64,000 nucleotides of DNA from the NCBI GenBank assembly GCA_014871385.1, contig CM026425.1, positions 8,471,243 through 8,535,242 on the forward strand, given 5' to 3'. The stretch's first letter is position 1; the number at the start of each line of letters is the position of its first letter. This document shows, piece by piece, positions 1 to 13,205 of the stretch. Under the pieces are notes generated by a model. The model ran no database searches and was not told the DNA's origin. It saw only the letters and a program-made list of their open reading frames with translations. Source of the DNA: Ceratodon purpureus. Lineage: Eukaryota; Streptophyta; Bryopsida; Pseudoditrichales; Ditrichaceae. Both the position numbers and the translations under genes were made by a program.

Positions 1-639
1 GCGATCATCGGGCTTGGAGGTTGGATGCCAACCATCAAGTGAGCACCTTCTACTTCTTTATCAGCTGAATCTGGTGAATAATATCTTGAAATTAATCCCA
101 TTCCCATTCCCGTTAAGCCTTGGAATTCTTGATTGTGCAGGACGTTGGAGGACGAAGTAAAAGCAGTTCCAAACGCTGAGCAAAGGGCTCAGGAAATTCC
201 CATATTTTTTGGCCACTGCGAAGGTATAAACTTGAATGTACTTGGCTTGGAATTCTGGTTCACATCTCGCCCTTCACATCTGTATACTACTCATGGCTTG
301 TTTGGCTTAGCATTTATCAGCAGATATAAATCCTGACGCCAGTATGGCTGAATGCAGACGACAACGTCATGCCTGTTCGACAATCGCATTCTGCTGCTAG
401 CGCCTTTCGTGATGTGGGCGTGAAAGACATCACTGTGCAGCTCTACCCTGAGTAAGTATTTTCGTCCTGATCCAAGTATTGATGAGTTTTTTTTGAGTTT
501 CAAGCCGTGCAGTGAAGTGATGAAATCTTGTGCATGACCTGACAGAGGAGGCCATGTTTGCATTCCCGAAGAAGCGGAAGATCTCTGCGCTTGGATGGTA
601 ACGAAGTTGGGTCTTGATCATGTGCACATACCTGAGTAA
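1..639 (+). CDS. acyl-protein thioesterase-like alpha/beta hydrolase (3' part only)
   Basis: Only the C-terminal part lies in the window. Exons are 1-38, 141-223, 358-451 and 546-639, with GT-AG introns, phases 2, 1 and 2, and a TAA stop at 637-639. The joined frame reads GLGGWMP, then IPIFFGHCE, then DDNVMPVRQS, then LYPEGGHVCIPEE and a short tail. This matches the last third of the acyl-protein thioesterase/carboxylesterase family, which removes acyl groups from proteins or small esters in the cytosol. The Asp in DDNVMP and the His in GGHV are the expected second and third members of the catalytic triad. The GxSxG serine must lie upstream of base 1. The family call is firm; substrate and subclass cannot be told from this fragment. 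Confidence 0.85.
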
Positions 640-1332
640 CGAGAATCCAATTGCAGAGACGAAGACGAAAATTGAATTTGAAGATGATAAGAAATGTCCA
701 TGATGGCTGTCTAGTTCAGTTACCGACCACTCGGTACTGTAGTCGGCAATCCACTGGATTCGCACCTGAAACTCAGCACTCTACAATGTTTACACTGCTA
801 GTCATTGTCATTGAAACCCAAGTATCATTTTACAGAGAGTGACAACCCCGTGACGTTGTATATTCGACACATCTGGATTGTGGACTCGGTTGCAAACATG
901 GGTATAGGGTCTTTAGCAATCCTTTGTTTAAATTCCCTAGACTTTTTTCCCAGCTACTATTGAACTGTATATTTCGGGTCGTGCATTTGATTCAAGAGGA
1001 TAGTCTTCTTAATTCCCAATTACTACAAACCAAGCAATCTATGCTATATATTCCACGCTCCTTATGCTAGGTTTTAAGTTGACATTCTTATCACACTTTG
1101 CACCTCAAACCCCTAAACCAACTGGTACTCGTAACACATTCTGGGGTAAGCTGATAAATACAAGGGTCTTAGATTGTAGTCCTTGCAATAGGTCATTAAT
1201 TCAGTCAGAGTCATTCTTGTGGTGAGATAATCTTCAGAACTTCATGCTGTGGGGTGTCTTGTGTTTCTTTCAAGCCAATGTGGTGAGAGCTGCACCTTGA
1301 TCTTGCGATGGTAGAATTCATGCACACGATGA
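640..1332. other. convergent intergenic region / 3' UTRs
   Basis: This stretch separates the stop of the thioesterase (+) from the stop of the histone deacetylase (-). The genes are convergent, so it should hold both 3' UTRs. Short open frames are present but have no coding character. No RNA gene or repeat was recognised. Confidence 0.6.
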
Positions 1333-4300
1333 TTAAAGATCTTGGCATGGGTGATTCATCTCGGTACATGTAGATGATCCAGAGGCACCACTTGGTAGTG
1401 AAATGAGGCGTTTGGCAGCAAGGTTAGTGATTGAGTCAGCAATGACACGGGCACTTGTCTTCATGTAACCGCCTGCATAAATAGCAGGCACCTTAACAAA
1501 TGAAACACGTGAAATAGCCTAGTTTACATACATTAATCTCGTGATGTCCACAAATTCAATAAGCTTGGTCTGGATTGTTAGAATGGCACTAGTACTTATG
1601 GATATTCTGAGCATTGAAAACTTAGTGAAGATGGAAGTGTGGCACAAAGAATTAAAAGATACCTGAGGTGAGCATCATTATAGGGCAACGCTGATCTTTT
1701 GCGAACTGGAAGACCATTTCATCTCGTTGCTTCACTCCCTCTGGAGTTACCTGTCAAAGCTTGATTCAATTATAGCCTCTGTAGTATCATCTAAGCTTTA
1801 ATCGATCACACACTGTTAAGATTGGAAAAACTTGTTTGAGAAGGTGCTTACAAGAAGCCTGCCTAGAGGATCGCCTTCAAGGATGTCAGTACCCGCATTG
1901 TACACCACCAACTCTGGCTTGAAAATGTCACCAGCTTTCTGCAATCCAAAGTCGTAAAGTATGTAAGTTCGTTTACAGGTCATTGAAACGGTATAAACAT
2001 GTTTAAGCTGGCAAGTAAAGAAAATTTTGCATCCAAGATCTATGTGTACCTTCAGCTCTTGACTAAGTAGCGCAAGGTACTTCTCATTTGATGTGCCGCT
2101 CTGTGGATTAGTCAATTATCATCACTAAATTAGTCCATAAGTCGCCATTTGAAAACTCAAACCCACGAAGCCGACAAGACCTCAGAACCTTGGTCATTGA
2201 GGCTAACTAATTGCACAATCAAACTCAACGCAGAGCGTTCGAAAACAAAGAATCACAGTATAAGTTCTGATTATAACATGGCCTAAGAGAAAGAATGCTG
2301 GATACCTTGAGAGCAACAGGCTGATTTATCCGTTTCTTGGCTGCTTGATCCTACACCATAATAATTACACATGTGGAATCCTCAAGTCAAGCAACATATG
2401 TGCAAAAGAAAGCCATGAATTTCTGTAGAAAATTAAACACATATGCCATTAATTTTTTATGTGATGAAATTGCTCATCTTGTAATGCTGATTTCCTGTGT
2501 ATTCGTCACTCTGACGCAATTAGCTTTGAATCATATTCAAATATCCAGGAAAGGGAGTACCGGTACTACTAAGCTTCTAGTGATTTAATATCATGAAGAA
2601 AAAGGATTACCCAGGGATAGATGTCTGAGTTGTAAAGATCAATGATGTAGACTCTGTCTGAAACCACCATTTGCCATCATTGGCACTCCGGCAAATCAAT
2701 CAACCCATTTCCAAAAGCTGATCGAGTTGTGTCCACTTCTAATTCTACACATCTATGTCCGCTCTACAGGATAAACTACAAGTTGAGACAAGTGCTCCAT
2801 CCTAGCAACATATTCTACTAAATACAATAAAATAGATAATAGAAGCATCATAGCATCGATTAACATCATAGAATACCGTGATGAAAACACAAATCATGCA
2901 GAACTGTTTGTTGATATGGAGTTTCTTTGCAAGCAGATGCAACACACGACATATTTTATTGAACATGACAATATAGGAATGTGTAATGAAATGAAGAGAT
3001 AATTACCATCATTCATGAAGTCCCGCTCGTGCCCGTTACCTTGGTGGGCATCTAGATCAATGATCATCACTCTGATTGCCCCCTTCTCATACTGTATTAA
3101 TACATCAGGAAATATACGAAGCAAGTTCGAACTGCTAAAAGGAGAAGGGATGAATTGGAAAAGGAAATAAACACAGAAACATTTTCTCCAAGTCAAATAG
3201 GGAAGTTCGGTACCTAGTGATAGCCAGACGTGTGTAAGCAAATTGGATGGCTAATGTGATATCCGCATAAGCACAAAAACCACCCCCCTCGTTGGCACAA
3301 CAATGGTGGAATCCGCCGCCTATATTGATGGCCCAGCCTCTCTCCTTGGCTAACTTTGCGCTCAGTACTGTACCACCTACCTGCTGACAGCAGGAAATCT
3401 TAATCTTGAAAGAGAAAATATCCGTCTCAGACATTGTTAACAATAAAAATGAAAATTAGGTTGTGGAACCTCAAAACTATGAGATACGATAAAACTGCCC
3501 TCTTAATTATTGACTGGAAACAACAATTGATCAACAGGTTTTTAAGAGAGGTGGATTCGGATGTCACAAGGTCAGATAAGGTTACCTGTTTTCGAAATGG
3601 CTGAAGAACCTTCCGCTGTACAATAAAGTTTGGCAGAAGCGCTACCGGAGGCACCTGATTATTTATTACAAAGAATAGTTAGAACGTCTAGAGGTGGGTT
3701 AAGACCAGTGATTTCTAAGTCATGTATAGAACTCAAGATAATCACACAACAATGATTGGAGAAATTCTATGGGAGGTTTAATGAAAGCTTAAAATTACGC
3801 GAAGTCTGTCATGATTTTGAATTTGCTAATACCTACGCTTAGTAGATCTAATCAGTCTCAGACAGGATCCATAACAAGCAGAATGAGTTATCACCTCTGT
3901 AATTTGTGCCACTACCAAACTGCGTCTCAAGCTGTCGAGGTATTTTTCAGTGTGTACCTGCGACATCCGCCAGGCTTTGGGTTAAGGGAAATGGACTTGC
4001 CATCTCTTGAACTGCCCGTGCTTAATTAATGCAAGAAGGGCTCCTTCTGGACATGAAAGATGAGTTGATGTGACCACCATTTAGAAGAAAAGAAATTAAA
4101 CGTTACTGCCCTTGAACCCTTGAATGAATAGCGGGCGCGTAATTTCAATTCTATGGCTCACATGATGTTGATAAGAAGGATAAGTAAAATAACAAGAGAA
4201 ATACCACAAGAAGATCATCTGTAGTAGCCTCAACAGGTTCTACTATACGCTTTTGATTCAGCACTCCCTCATCTGCGAGGAATTTTTGTATGCGGCCCCA

Positions 4301-4826
4301 CTTGGATGCATCGAAGGGGTGCCTGTAAACATCACCCAATTGCATATACCGTGATTACCATTTGGAAAGCGCCCCCAACATATTACCTTGTGCTTCTAAA
4401 GAAGTCATAGAAAGTCAGATTAAATGTTTCTAAACTTCACTTGGCAAAGGAAGACAGCTTCACCACGAAGAGGGTTTAGGGGTTCAAGAGGAGTCTCACA
4501 GTTTTTCGATGCCCATGAATGAGATGTTGTAAGAGGAGGAATACACCACCGGATCCTGCACCCAATTTGAGCGCCAATTTAGATCCAATCTTCCAAGACT
4601 AAGCACCATCTCATGTGCGATCAAGAGCCACGCAGTTCTAATTCTCGTCTCTGGAAAAAATCTTGACACTGTTTGCTCGCAACAAATGCTTCAGATCACA
4701 TGATAGAAAATGCAGAAATACACCAAGTCAATTACGTACCCTCTCGTCGAGAGATACATCGAAGTAGAGACCACTATTCTTAATCCGCCGCTCCCGATCT
4801 TCCTCGGAGCTTACAGACGCCGCCAT
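1333..4826 (-). CDS. HDA2: class IV histone deacetylase (HDAC11 / plant HDA2 type)
   Basis: Thirteen coding exons on the minus strand: 4826-4740, 4555-4500, 4322-4205, 3957-3895, 3654-3586, 3380-3214, 3071-3007, about 2656-2610, 2350-2306, 2100-2050, 1938-1852, 1750-1663 and 1472-1333. They join without a frame break into about 360 residues, the usual length for the family. The zinc-dependent deacetylase core is visible: HPFDASKWGR near the N terminus, GWAINIGGGFHHC with the tandem active-site histidines, DLDAHQGNGHE with the zinc-ligand Asp and His, and NAGTDILEGDPLG. The closing GGYMKTSARVIADSI is typical of class IV. The protein removes acyl groups from lysines, and plant HDA2 is the closest subfamily by motif order. 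The ATG at 4826 is followed by a short hydrophilic leader and then SGLYFDV. A one-base coordinate uncertainty remains at the exon edge near 2656. Symbol by family resemblance. Confidence 0.95.
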
Positions 4827-6196
4827 TGCCACTGCAGAGGAGTACCACCAACAAACACAACTCAGACTCCAACCAAAAAGCACGAAAAATTAAAAAACAA
4901 ATCATGACTATAATTAATCACATCAGATTGCATCGAAGAACATCTTAGGCAGTCGCATGATCCTAAGATCTGAACCCAAAACACTAAGCTATATGTGAAT
5001 TCAAAGAACCCAGGATCTCCTGTAAACCCACATTGCAAATCCTCGGTATAATGTCGATGAAATTCAGAGATGGATCACTCGACCTAAAACCCTCCTGATC
5101 TAAACAGATGGAGTTCAAACTTGAGACTAACCTAACTTAAGATCTAAACATCACCAGAAGCCACAAAATCCCAACAGAGTGCACAACAGCTCCTTCAACC
5201 TAATGCAACGAAACTATGGCGCAGAACAGTGGCTCCTGATATTGTAGACCGAGTATCCATATCACATAATAACTCTTAAGTTATGTTCATGGACTGAAGA
5301 AACTCGGTACTTCACCTCCAAGAAAACTAACAATTGGCTGCACCTATTGTTAACTAACAACCTATTGCTGGGATCACAGTGCCCTCTCAGATCTATGAAA
5401 CATCACCCAGAGAGTAGATACTCAGCTTGAAATCCGCTGCAACCCATTCGCCAAATCTGTCTGCAATGGCCCTACATGGTCAATTTGTTATGCCTAAGTC
5501 TTGAGTCCTCCGACAACCCAACTTACCCAAAACTTAGACGTACAGATATTGTAGCTTTGGAGGGCTAAGTAATACAGATGATTGATTAGCGTTTGATTGT
5601 GATGATGTGAACCTTCCGTATGTTGATGCGATGGCCTAACGAGGTTTCACTCTTTAGCTGAATGTTGCCATTAAGTTATGTGCATCGTGCAGTCTCTAGG
5701 AGTGGATTGAGATTGGTGAAGATTGTACTCGGTCGAAGGACTTGTTGGCTCTTGTGCTGTCACTCCTTTGGGGCACATGTTGGGGTTATTAGACATGAGT
5801 TTCGACGTCGTAGCCAGGTTGTGGCTGTTTGCTATTTGATGGATAATTGACAGATTGCTGGAGTGTTGATGGAGCAGCTTAAGCTGTGCTAATTCTTATC
5901 TACCTGTCTCGTATGCTGTCGCTTCTCTGGGTAGTGACCAATGCTGCTTGTATGGGTAGTCGCTTGGAGTCGCTTGAGATTGTCGAAGTTTGTACTCGAT
6001 TGACGGATTTGAGTGTTTGCTTTGTTCTATCTCTTGTATTTTCACAATATGTGCAAATTAGGGTTAGCAGATGAGAGCTTCACCTAAGCCTTTTAATTGA
6101 GAGTCTTCTAAGCATGGCAATATCTCGGTCGTGGAAGCGTTGAAGCTACCGTGTTCGAGTGTTTGTCAAGTGTAGGGAAACCAATTTAGGGTTAAC
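4827..6196. promoter_or_regulatory. shared upstream region between divergent genes
   Basis: This region lies between the histone deacetylase start (-) and the F-box start (+), so it should contain both promoters and 5' leaders. It holds several short ATG-initiated frames upstream of 6197 (for example about 5660-5850 and 5886-6074). These could be upstream ORFs but have no recognisable product. No TATA box or operator can be assigned with confidence. Confidence 0.4.
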
Positions 6197-7483
6197 ATGG
6201 AGAGGAAGGTGACAGATAATGCAAGCGTAAGGGAGATGCTTAAATCCAGAGAGGGAGGAGCGGGAAGAGCGATCATGGGATTAGAGGCGCAATCGAAACG
6301 TGCAGACGATGGCCTTGTGATGGATCCGGCCATGTGGGGCACTTTGCCCAAGGAGCTCATTCGCCTGGTCTGTGCACATTTGCCGTTGCCTGAGCTGCTT
6401 ACTCTTCGGCGTGCGGCATTGGAAGATAATTGGGACATAAACTTGGACGATTCCGGGTTCAGGCGGCTGTGTGGTCGAATCCATGTCAATCTGTGTGCGG
6501 TCATGGTGCCAGGCACAGGCTCTTCAAATTTAGTTTACAACGTGGGGTTGCATTCTAGTGTGGTGTCAACTGCATGGCAGAAGCTCAAGCTAGGTGTGGG
6601 TCAATCTTCCAACATCATGAGTTCATCAGATGGAGGGTTGGTGTGCTTTGCTCTCCCAATTCGGTCCCCTTCGCCTGGTGACACTCTCGTCATTCGTGTG
6701 GTGAATCCGTTAACTGAAGATTGCCGAGAGCTGCCTGAAGTACATGGAATGCGACCACACCACCCCACTATGATGAAGCTGGTGGTGGACCGGAATACGA
6801 AGTGCTATCAAGTCATACTTCTGGCTCGCAGGTTAGAGTTTTTCGGCGAAGTTAGAGCAATGGTTTTTGATTCTGGAAAGCAGATGTGGACCAACTCAAA
6901 GGGTTGTTCTGGGATCTTCTTTGGACTTGAATACAGTTCCTTTCGGGGGGCATGGGGTGAGCGGCCTTGGTCGTTTGATTGTGCGACTGGACAACTGGTT
7001 TACCTTCACAAGTTTGATGGCAATCCGTGTGCCGGCAAGTTTTCTTCAAATTGTGCACATGTGAAAGACCATCTCTTTGTGATTGAGATGGGTTTGGAAG
7101 ATGATGAGATGAGTTTCGGGGATGGTGATGATGGTTTCCCGACGCAGTTTAGTGTATCTGAGCATAAAATTCAAGTACAAAACGTTGGACTCAGCTGCAC
7201 GAAGGTAACAGATCACCATTTTGGCGAAATTGACCATCCCGGAATGAATTTACACGCCTACGAACTCGCAACTAACTCATATCGCTGTCAATATTTGCGT
7301 CTTCTTGCTTGCGAAGGTTTCCTACTGGCACTTGGAAAGTCCAAAACTGAATTTGCATGGCTATATGATCTCTCCACCGGTGAAGGCCTCGACCTCTTAA
7401 AACAGAGAGATGGTCATCAGATTGCAACACAAGTAATGCCACGAGTTATGTTCTGTGAGCTGCAATGGGATGTTGTCCCATGA
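6197..7483 (+). CDS. F-box protein, intronless, 428 residues
   Basis: A single uninterrupted ATG-to-stop frame. Residues about 49-72 (LPKELIRLVCAHLPLPELL) form an N-terminal F-box, the helix that docks the substrate receptor onto SKP1 in an SCF ubiquitin ligase. The rest has spaced hydrophobic/aromatic strands (PWSFDCATGQLVYL, FAWLYDLSTGEG) typical of the F-box-associated beta-propeller or kelch-like half. No complete kelch repeat can be counted by eye. The leading 48 residues are charged and lack a transit peptide. Target unknown. F-box genes are a large, fast-evolving plant family, so orthology cannot be set from motifs alone. Confidence 0.85.
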   Translation: MERKVTDNASVREMLKSREGGAGRAIMGLEAQSKRADDGLVMDPAMWGTLPKELIRLVCAHLPLPELLTLRRAALEDNWDINLDDSGFRRLCGRIHVNLCAVMVPGTGSSNLVYNVGLHSSVVSTAWQKLKLGVGQSSNIMSSSDGGLVCFALPIRSPSPGDTLVIRVVNPLTEDCRELPEVHGMRPHHPTMMKLVVDRNTKCYQVILLARRLEFFGEVRAMVFDSGKQMWTNSKGCSGIFFGLEYSSFRGAWGERPWSFDCATGQLVYLHKFDGNPCAGKFSSNCAHVKDHLFVIEMGLEDDEMSFGDGDDGFPTQFSVSEHKIQVQNVGLSCTKVTDHHFGEIDHPGMNLHAYELATNSYRCQYLRLLACEGFLLALGKSKTEFAWLYDLSTGEGLDLLKQRDGHQIATQVMPRVMFCELQWDVVP

Positions 7484-9546
7484 AGCACTTGAATATGAAG
7501 CAATAGTCAAAATTGTATATGAGGATAACACTGAGCTGGTAGTCGAAGTTTAGTATGCTTAATGAGAAACAACGAAGAAGTTTTGGCTGTGGCCGGTTCC
7601 CAGCTTGGGAATTATTTTGTTTACATTGAGTAAGCGTTCCATTTTGAGTGCACAAGACAGCATTTTAAGAGACCGGCTACTTGCATGATAAGTTTCTGTT
7701 CAGAGTCAGAAGGTGAACAATGCTCATGTGCATCACTTTTGTTAATACGGAACATACATATCAGAGTTTTACATCGGTATGTGTTTCAGACTTGGCAATG
7801 GTTTTGTGCAATCCTGAGTATGTCTAAGTATGATCTAGAGTTGGAGCTGATTAATACGGATCGATTCTTGCTATCTGAGCATCTTGTTTCTGGTAGGCTA
7901 ATGTACCCATATGGAGTTTCTAGTTTCAGAAATTATAGGGCGTCTGTGTTCCTTGATTTCTTCTGCTGGCACTTTCTTTCTCTTTGTACTGCGGTGCAGA
8001 ATTACCTATGTGCAGTAAGTGCATTTCACAAAATCGCGCTGTAACATTGACGTGTCAAAGACTGAAAGATTCCTCAAAATTTTGAAATTGATAATGGGCT
8101 GTAACATGGCTGTAGAGGTAACCCTAACTAGATTGGTCCCAGAACGAAGACTGAATTTAGGCCGCTTTAAAAGCACTACAACAAAACCTTGCAAAAAGTC
8201 TCTCTAAGGTAAAGCGAGTGAAAGGATTCGCAGTTCATGAATTCACATCCCTACATAGGTCGCTGATTTTTCCACTCAAGCCATTACCAATACTACCACC
8301 ATATCACTGAAGATATCTCGATCAAAGACATTTGCTAAAACCAGAACATCTATTACCAGAACATATATGATTATTGATATTGTAAGTACTATCGGGGTTC
8401 GTTTTTGGATCATGATCAACTTCGACACTAAGGTCGACTGTCCTAAAAGCACCAACTTAAGCGACCTGACCTATTTTTAGCAGTATTAAATTCGAAATAA
8501 AAATATGATCACATTCAAAATAGGAACATTTGTAACATGTAATTCGGAGCTTTACAATAATTGTCTTTACAAATAAGTCGGAGCTTTCAATAATAAAAAT
8601 ATAAATGCTTATTACCACACAGAGTCTCGGCCCCTACTATTCTGAGCATGGGCAGCACCGGAGCTAGGGTTGCAGATGGACATATCTTACATATGAAATC
8701 ACGAGATCCGAGTTTGAATGCTTTGTTTCTGTAACTATACATGTGTTTGGTTACTGATGAATACAAACTCATGAACCGTGAATTGATCACTGCACTACAA
8801 AACCAATAATTCCTTCCTCAAAACCAATGTCCACTACAAATACGAAACTCGTAAGCTTGTGTCGTTTGGAGTGGAGTTGAGAGTGCTGGGAAGTCGGAAC
8901 GGAATCACATCATAGCAGTGCAAGTGCCTTATCTCAATTATGAGAGCAGGAGATCGCCTATCAGAATAAAAAGGTTCCAATACATCTGCGAAGTCATCAA
9001 AAACTCTTACCTCAAACCTGATCTAACGAATTAGAGCGTTATATACTACCTGTTCTGTATAGCATGTACTACCTCAGAATCACTTCAGGTGAAGCCGGAA
9101 GATATATACCTACACTTTAAAATGAAGGCGGCTATAACCTGCCTGAAACGGGTCACATGAGATATATATATACTTGATGCGGGCGTCATGCCTAGCTTAT
9201 GCATAGAAGCCTCTGAATCGCACACTAGCATGAAGGTGCACAATTTGCGCGAAGTTGCACCATTTGCGCCGTTCAACAACCGGAGATGCCCACACCATGC
9301 ATTGTGGAGCCCCCATACTCCATTCTCGGCACTGCATCCTTTCTGCAAAAGCCCCATTTTCAGACGCAAAATCAGTACCCGGTGCCCCAGGAATGCAGTA
9401 CGGATCTCGGGGCATTTAGAAACTCATACTAGGTCTCAGTTATGTTCCTACAACTGGAGCTAGGATGCATGAAAGTCAGGGGACATAGGTAGTGAAGAAA
9501 CCAACTAGTATGATGTCAACTGGCGCTAGAAATAAGAGAAACATAC
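7484..9546. other. gene-poor region
   Basis: The first few hundred bases should be the 3' UTR of the F-box gene. Beyond that I see only short frames in all six phases with no family motifs. The sequence 9085-9415 carries open frames on the minus strand but nothing recognisable. No repeat of note. Confidence 0.4.
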
Positions 9547-9637
9547 CTGATTGAAGCTTGGGGGTATCAGTTGGTTGGGGAATCGACACTGGCTTCTTCA
9601 AACCAGCGTCAATACCCTGAGTAGTGAATGCTGCCAT
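9547..9637 (-). CDS. orphan candidate first coding exon, unknown protein
   Basis: On the minus strand an ATG at 9637 opens 30 codons (starting MAAFTTQGIDAGLKKPVS, then Pro/Thr-rich) ending one base before a good donor (CAG|GTATGT at 9547/9546). The composition is protein-like and the frame stops shortly upstream of the ATG, as expected of a start exon. I could not find a convincing next exon. One possible continuation uses an acceptor in the open frame between about 9330 and 9197 and gives a short Cys/Trp-containing tail. It may be a small lineage-specific gene or chance. No known family. Confidence 0.25.
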
Positions 9638-11050
9638 CGGAACTGACTGGCTGATGAACGAGCCTGATTCCCAGCAGGTTAGTCACACCACAAAACAGTT
9701 AGAAGATAGTCATGGAACGATAGCTGATAGATCACAACTACTAAACCTAAAGCACCGCAACAGTCGACAATAGTTGTCATGGCGTTCGGATAATGCTGTG
9801 AGGCATGCACTTGGCTTTCCGAACTGTACAGCAAAATTACAGCGGCTAGAGTTACAGAGTGGATTCTGCCTAAAAGAAAATCACGACAAGACGCAGGAGT
9901 AGAAATTCCAACGACTCATACCCAATAAACAAGCCCTCCGCAGAGATCTAGACTGTCAAGCGGTTTGTTTGCTCATGTTATGAAAAGGAGGCCTCTCGAC
10001 TACGTTATATGGAGTGCTCTTACCCAAACCACGTCAATAATTGAGTTTAACGGACTTCGATCTAATCATGTTAACGGACTCAGATGGGGTCTCAACAATT
10101 GTCAGACAGACAAAATGCAGACGAATTAGGACCATAGGTTGTTCATGTGTAGAAGGAAGAAGAAATTAAAACTGCTAAAATTATATATAAGCCATAACGA
10201 AGTTTCTCCAGCCCAACCTTCCTGTGAATTTTAATTCCGCCTGGGGATGAAGAGTAATCAGATCATGCATGTTCTCTAATCATGCGTTGTCCAGACGACG
10301 ACTTGCCAATTTTCGACTTACAGCCGAGCTCTAAAATTGACGTTACTGACTTCCTGCAATACCCACGAGCTCATCATGCTCAGCTCCTAGTACACGCCAC
10401 AAATTATGAATGAGATCCATAATTTCTGTGAGATTCGTGATTCCATTCAACTAAATGTGCATGATCAATCCCTCCAAGCAGATAATAATCTGACTCACAA
10501 TTAAGCACGGAACATTAACTGATTTTTCACCTGGGTTTCAGACACATACAAAAATAAGACAGGCAGCGCGCGCAGCTAGAATTAATACTTGTAATTTAAC
10601 CAAAACCCTTTTATTCCCATGTAAGGCCACACCCCTTGAATTTCCCTGGATTTCAATTGTCGAGTTTCAGCTGTTCTCTAAGGATTACGATATCTTAAAA
10701 TCCATGGTCGAATTTATTCTTCACGACTAAATAACTGGAACTGACGACATTCGAATCTTAAAAGAAAATTGGTGATTTTTGAAACACAATAAAGAAAAAA
10801 TATGGAAAATATATTGGCCTAAACTCACCACATCTTGATACTGGCTGTCTGTTGCTGGGACGCTCGACTGTTCAGTCTTCATCACAGTGTGCTAAGAAAA
10901 ATTATGAGTTTGCCTTGTACGTTCGACTCATGGGGCAAACAGGGTGAGACTAACTCCCTTCCAAAATTCTCGAGTGTCATATTCCTCAGAAGTACTCTCA
11001 TGCTCAATGTGAAATTCATCAGATCCTTTGTTTTCCTATCTTTTCATCTG

Positions 11051-11089
<39 letters not shown>

Positions 11090-12830
11090 AAAAGAAAAAA
11101 AAGCTTAAGAAATAAACGAGTAGCAAAGATATAAGGCGGACAATAGTTAACTTACTGTGACTTAACTGAGAAACCTCTACTGTAGGAACATCAGAAACCA
11201 AAAATAACTGATCAAAGACATTATGCTGCAGAGCATCTATAGCAAACGCCACATGAACGTTAATGAGTGTACACCATTAAACCTTTAAATGGGCAAATTC
11301 GTCTTTGAAAAGCTCCAGATACTAGAGGACAAGGAAGCAGAGCATAAGTACTAGCATATTCAAGAGTATAGTTTACAAGCGATTTCGGATGTGATTAGTT
11401 GTTGCGCTTTTCTCGCCGTCCACAGGAATCAAATGTCTTCCAGGTTGCACTAACAAGGTAGCAGTTTCACTGCACTCTTGACATCCAAAAATCCAGTACA
11501 CCAAGTACAGACTACGTTATGAGCACCAAAATCAGAGCCATCTTCTGGCAGGAGATCCTTCAATCTCCACCATCAAGTGCAATCAACTTACTCCCCCAAA
11601 CACAAAGTCGGCATCACGCCCTCCGGCATTACGAGGCTTGAAAAACAAACATCCAAAATCTGTCATCAAGCCATTCTAGATGCTAGCATAGTAGCATGGG
11701 TCTGCCTTCAGGCCCTTTGAAAACGAAAAATCCAAGTCGAATTATGTCTACATCCAAACACAATCAACAGAATCTCGTATACGGTACTTCCCTGTGTAAT
11801 TTACCGGTGAGTCTCAGTTATCCCATCAAGCTGAAACTCAACGCTTCAACAAACCGATGAGTACTAAGCATGGATCAGGCAAAACTGAGACACGCAGGGA
11901 ACAAAGAGACTCAACCGGAAACAACACAGGGAATTACATATAAGAACCTGGTGCAACCACCATCATCCTTCACCCACGTCAAGGCCTTCGCCTTCCTTAC
12001 GTGCAGCACTAGACACAGCTGCACCTTCGAACGCAGATCCAAAACTTCAAGCTCAGACTGAGCTGGATTTGTTGTAAGCTAAGTTTCCAAATCATCAACT
12101 GAGCTTGGAAGTATGTTTGGGCGGTGATGATGAGATCCCTCGGTTAGCCCCGCGTGCTAACAGCTCAAAACTCGAAAGTCCTAGAACTACCAGCCTGAAT
12201 ATAGATCAACAGTAAATCCCGATTCTCGAGACGAATCTAGTTGACGCCGCTACCACGTAACCGCTTCTATTAATTGTCATGGTGTCCACGATTGGGGGCT
12301 CTACCATGACTCAATCGATAATGCCAAGAACTGGCCGCCGAGGTACAGCTTTTATTTTATATATTTGAAGCTATTGTCCGAAGTATGACCCTGTCTATAT
12401 TTGTTGGATACTATTGATTAAGCCTTGAACCCAGGATTTCGGCATCTGAGACAGCTACACAGGGCCTTGTTAAGGTATACACACCTATGACCGATCACTT
12501 AAGCATTTCAGCATAGTAAATCTTGGGTTTTTGATAAGGAGTTCTTTTTTGTGTGTAGTATCATAAGGTTCATGACGAATGAGCATTTTTTCAAAATTAA
12601 TTCAGTGAAATTCAAATTACTACAAATGTTTTTGTCCAAAAGTGGCGCTGACCCATGAGTGACATATAGGTGTACCAATGACCGACCATACTCAAATTAG
12701 TGAACAACAACATGTCCATAACACTCACAGAGGCATTCTATTGGAGGATGCATTCTAAATCTACTGTTCATCAATTATCGGTCACTGATTTCCCATTGCT
12801 CTGGAATGGAGAAGCCTACATATCAGTCAT
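9638..12830. other. gene-poor region
   Basis: There are no open frames with coding character and no recognisable domains on either strand. It contains a long poly-A tract (listed separately). It may include upstream exons or the promoter of the orphan exon at 9547-9637. I see nothing else that can be supported. Confidence 0.4.
11051..11100. repeat. long A-tract (37 A, then A-rich)
   Basis: An uninterrupted run of 37 A followed by short A runs broken by single G. It could mark the tail of an old retroposed sequence on the plus strand, but the 200 bases before it show no recognisable gene. Confidence 0.9.
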
Positions 12831-13185
12831 GGGTAAGTGATCCCTCATGGGTGTGTATACCTTACTTGTAGGACAACTTGTAGGACAACTTGTGCTCTCA
12901 CTGTAAGCTTAACTAGTGGTGAGTTATTTTTTTTTATTTTTTTTGAGTCAAATGGTGAGAATTCCATTGCAAGTGAGAATAATACACCGCCGCAGAACCG
13001 AGGCAAAAGCCTGCCTGGCGAAATTTATTTGTTGAGTTTTTACCTCCTAATAAACCTGAAATAAACCTGAATACCCTACCTACGAAGAGTCACCTATAGA
13101 AACAGACCACGGTCTGGCTGGATGTGCGTCCAGCGAACCTTGTCACCTGCGATAACAAGTGGTGAGTTTTCACAAGGTCCCCAAC

Positions 13186-13205
13186 ATGTCTAGTGACATG
13201 TTCTG
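13186..13205. repeat. short palindrome
   Basis: AACATGTC and GACATGTT flank a 4-base spacer, forming a perfect 8-bp inverted repeat. It lies immediately outside the poly-A and the first GGACGGGTT motif of the hAT relic, so it may mark an element edge or an insertion site. Confidence 0.6.
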
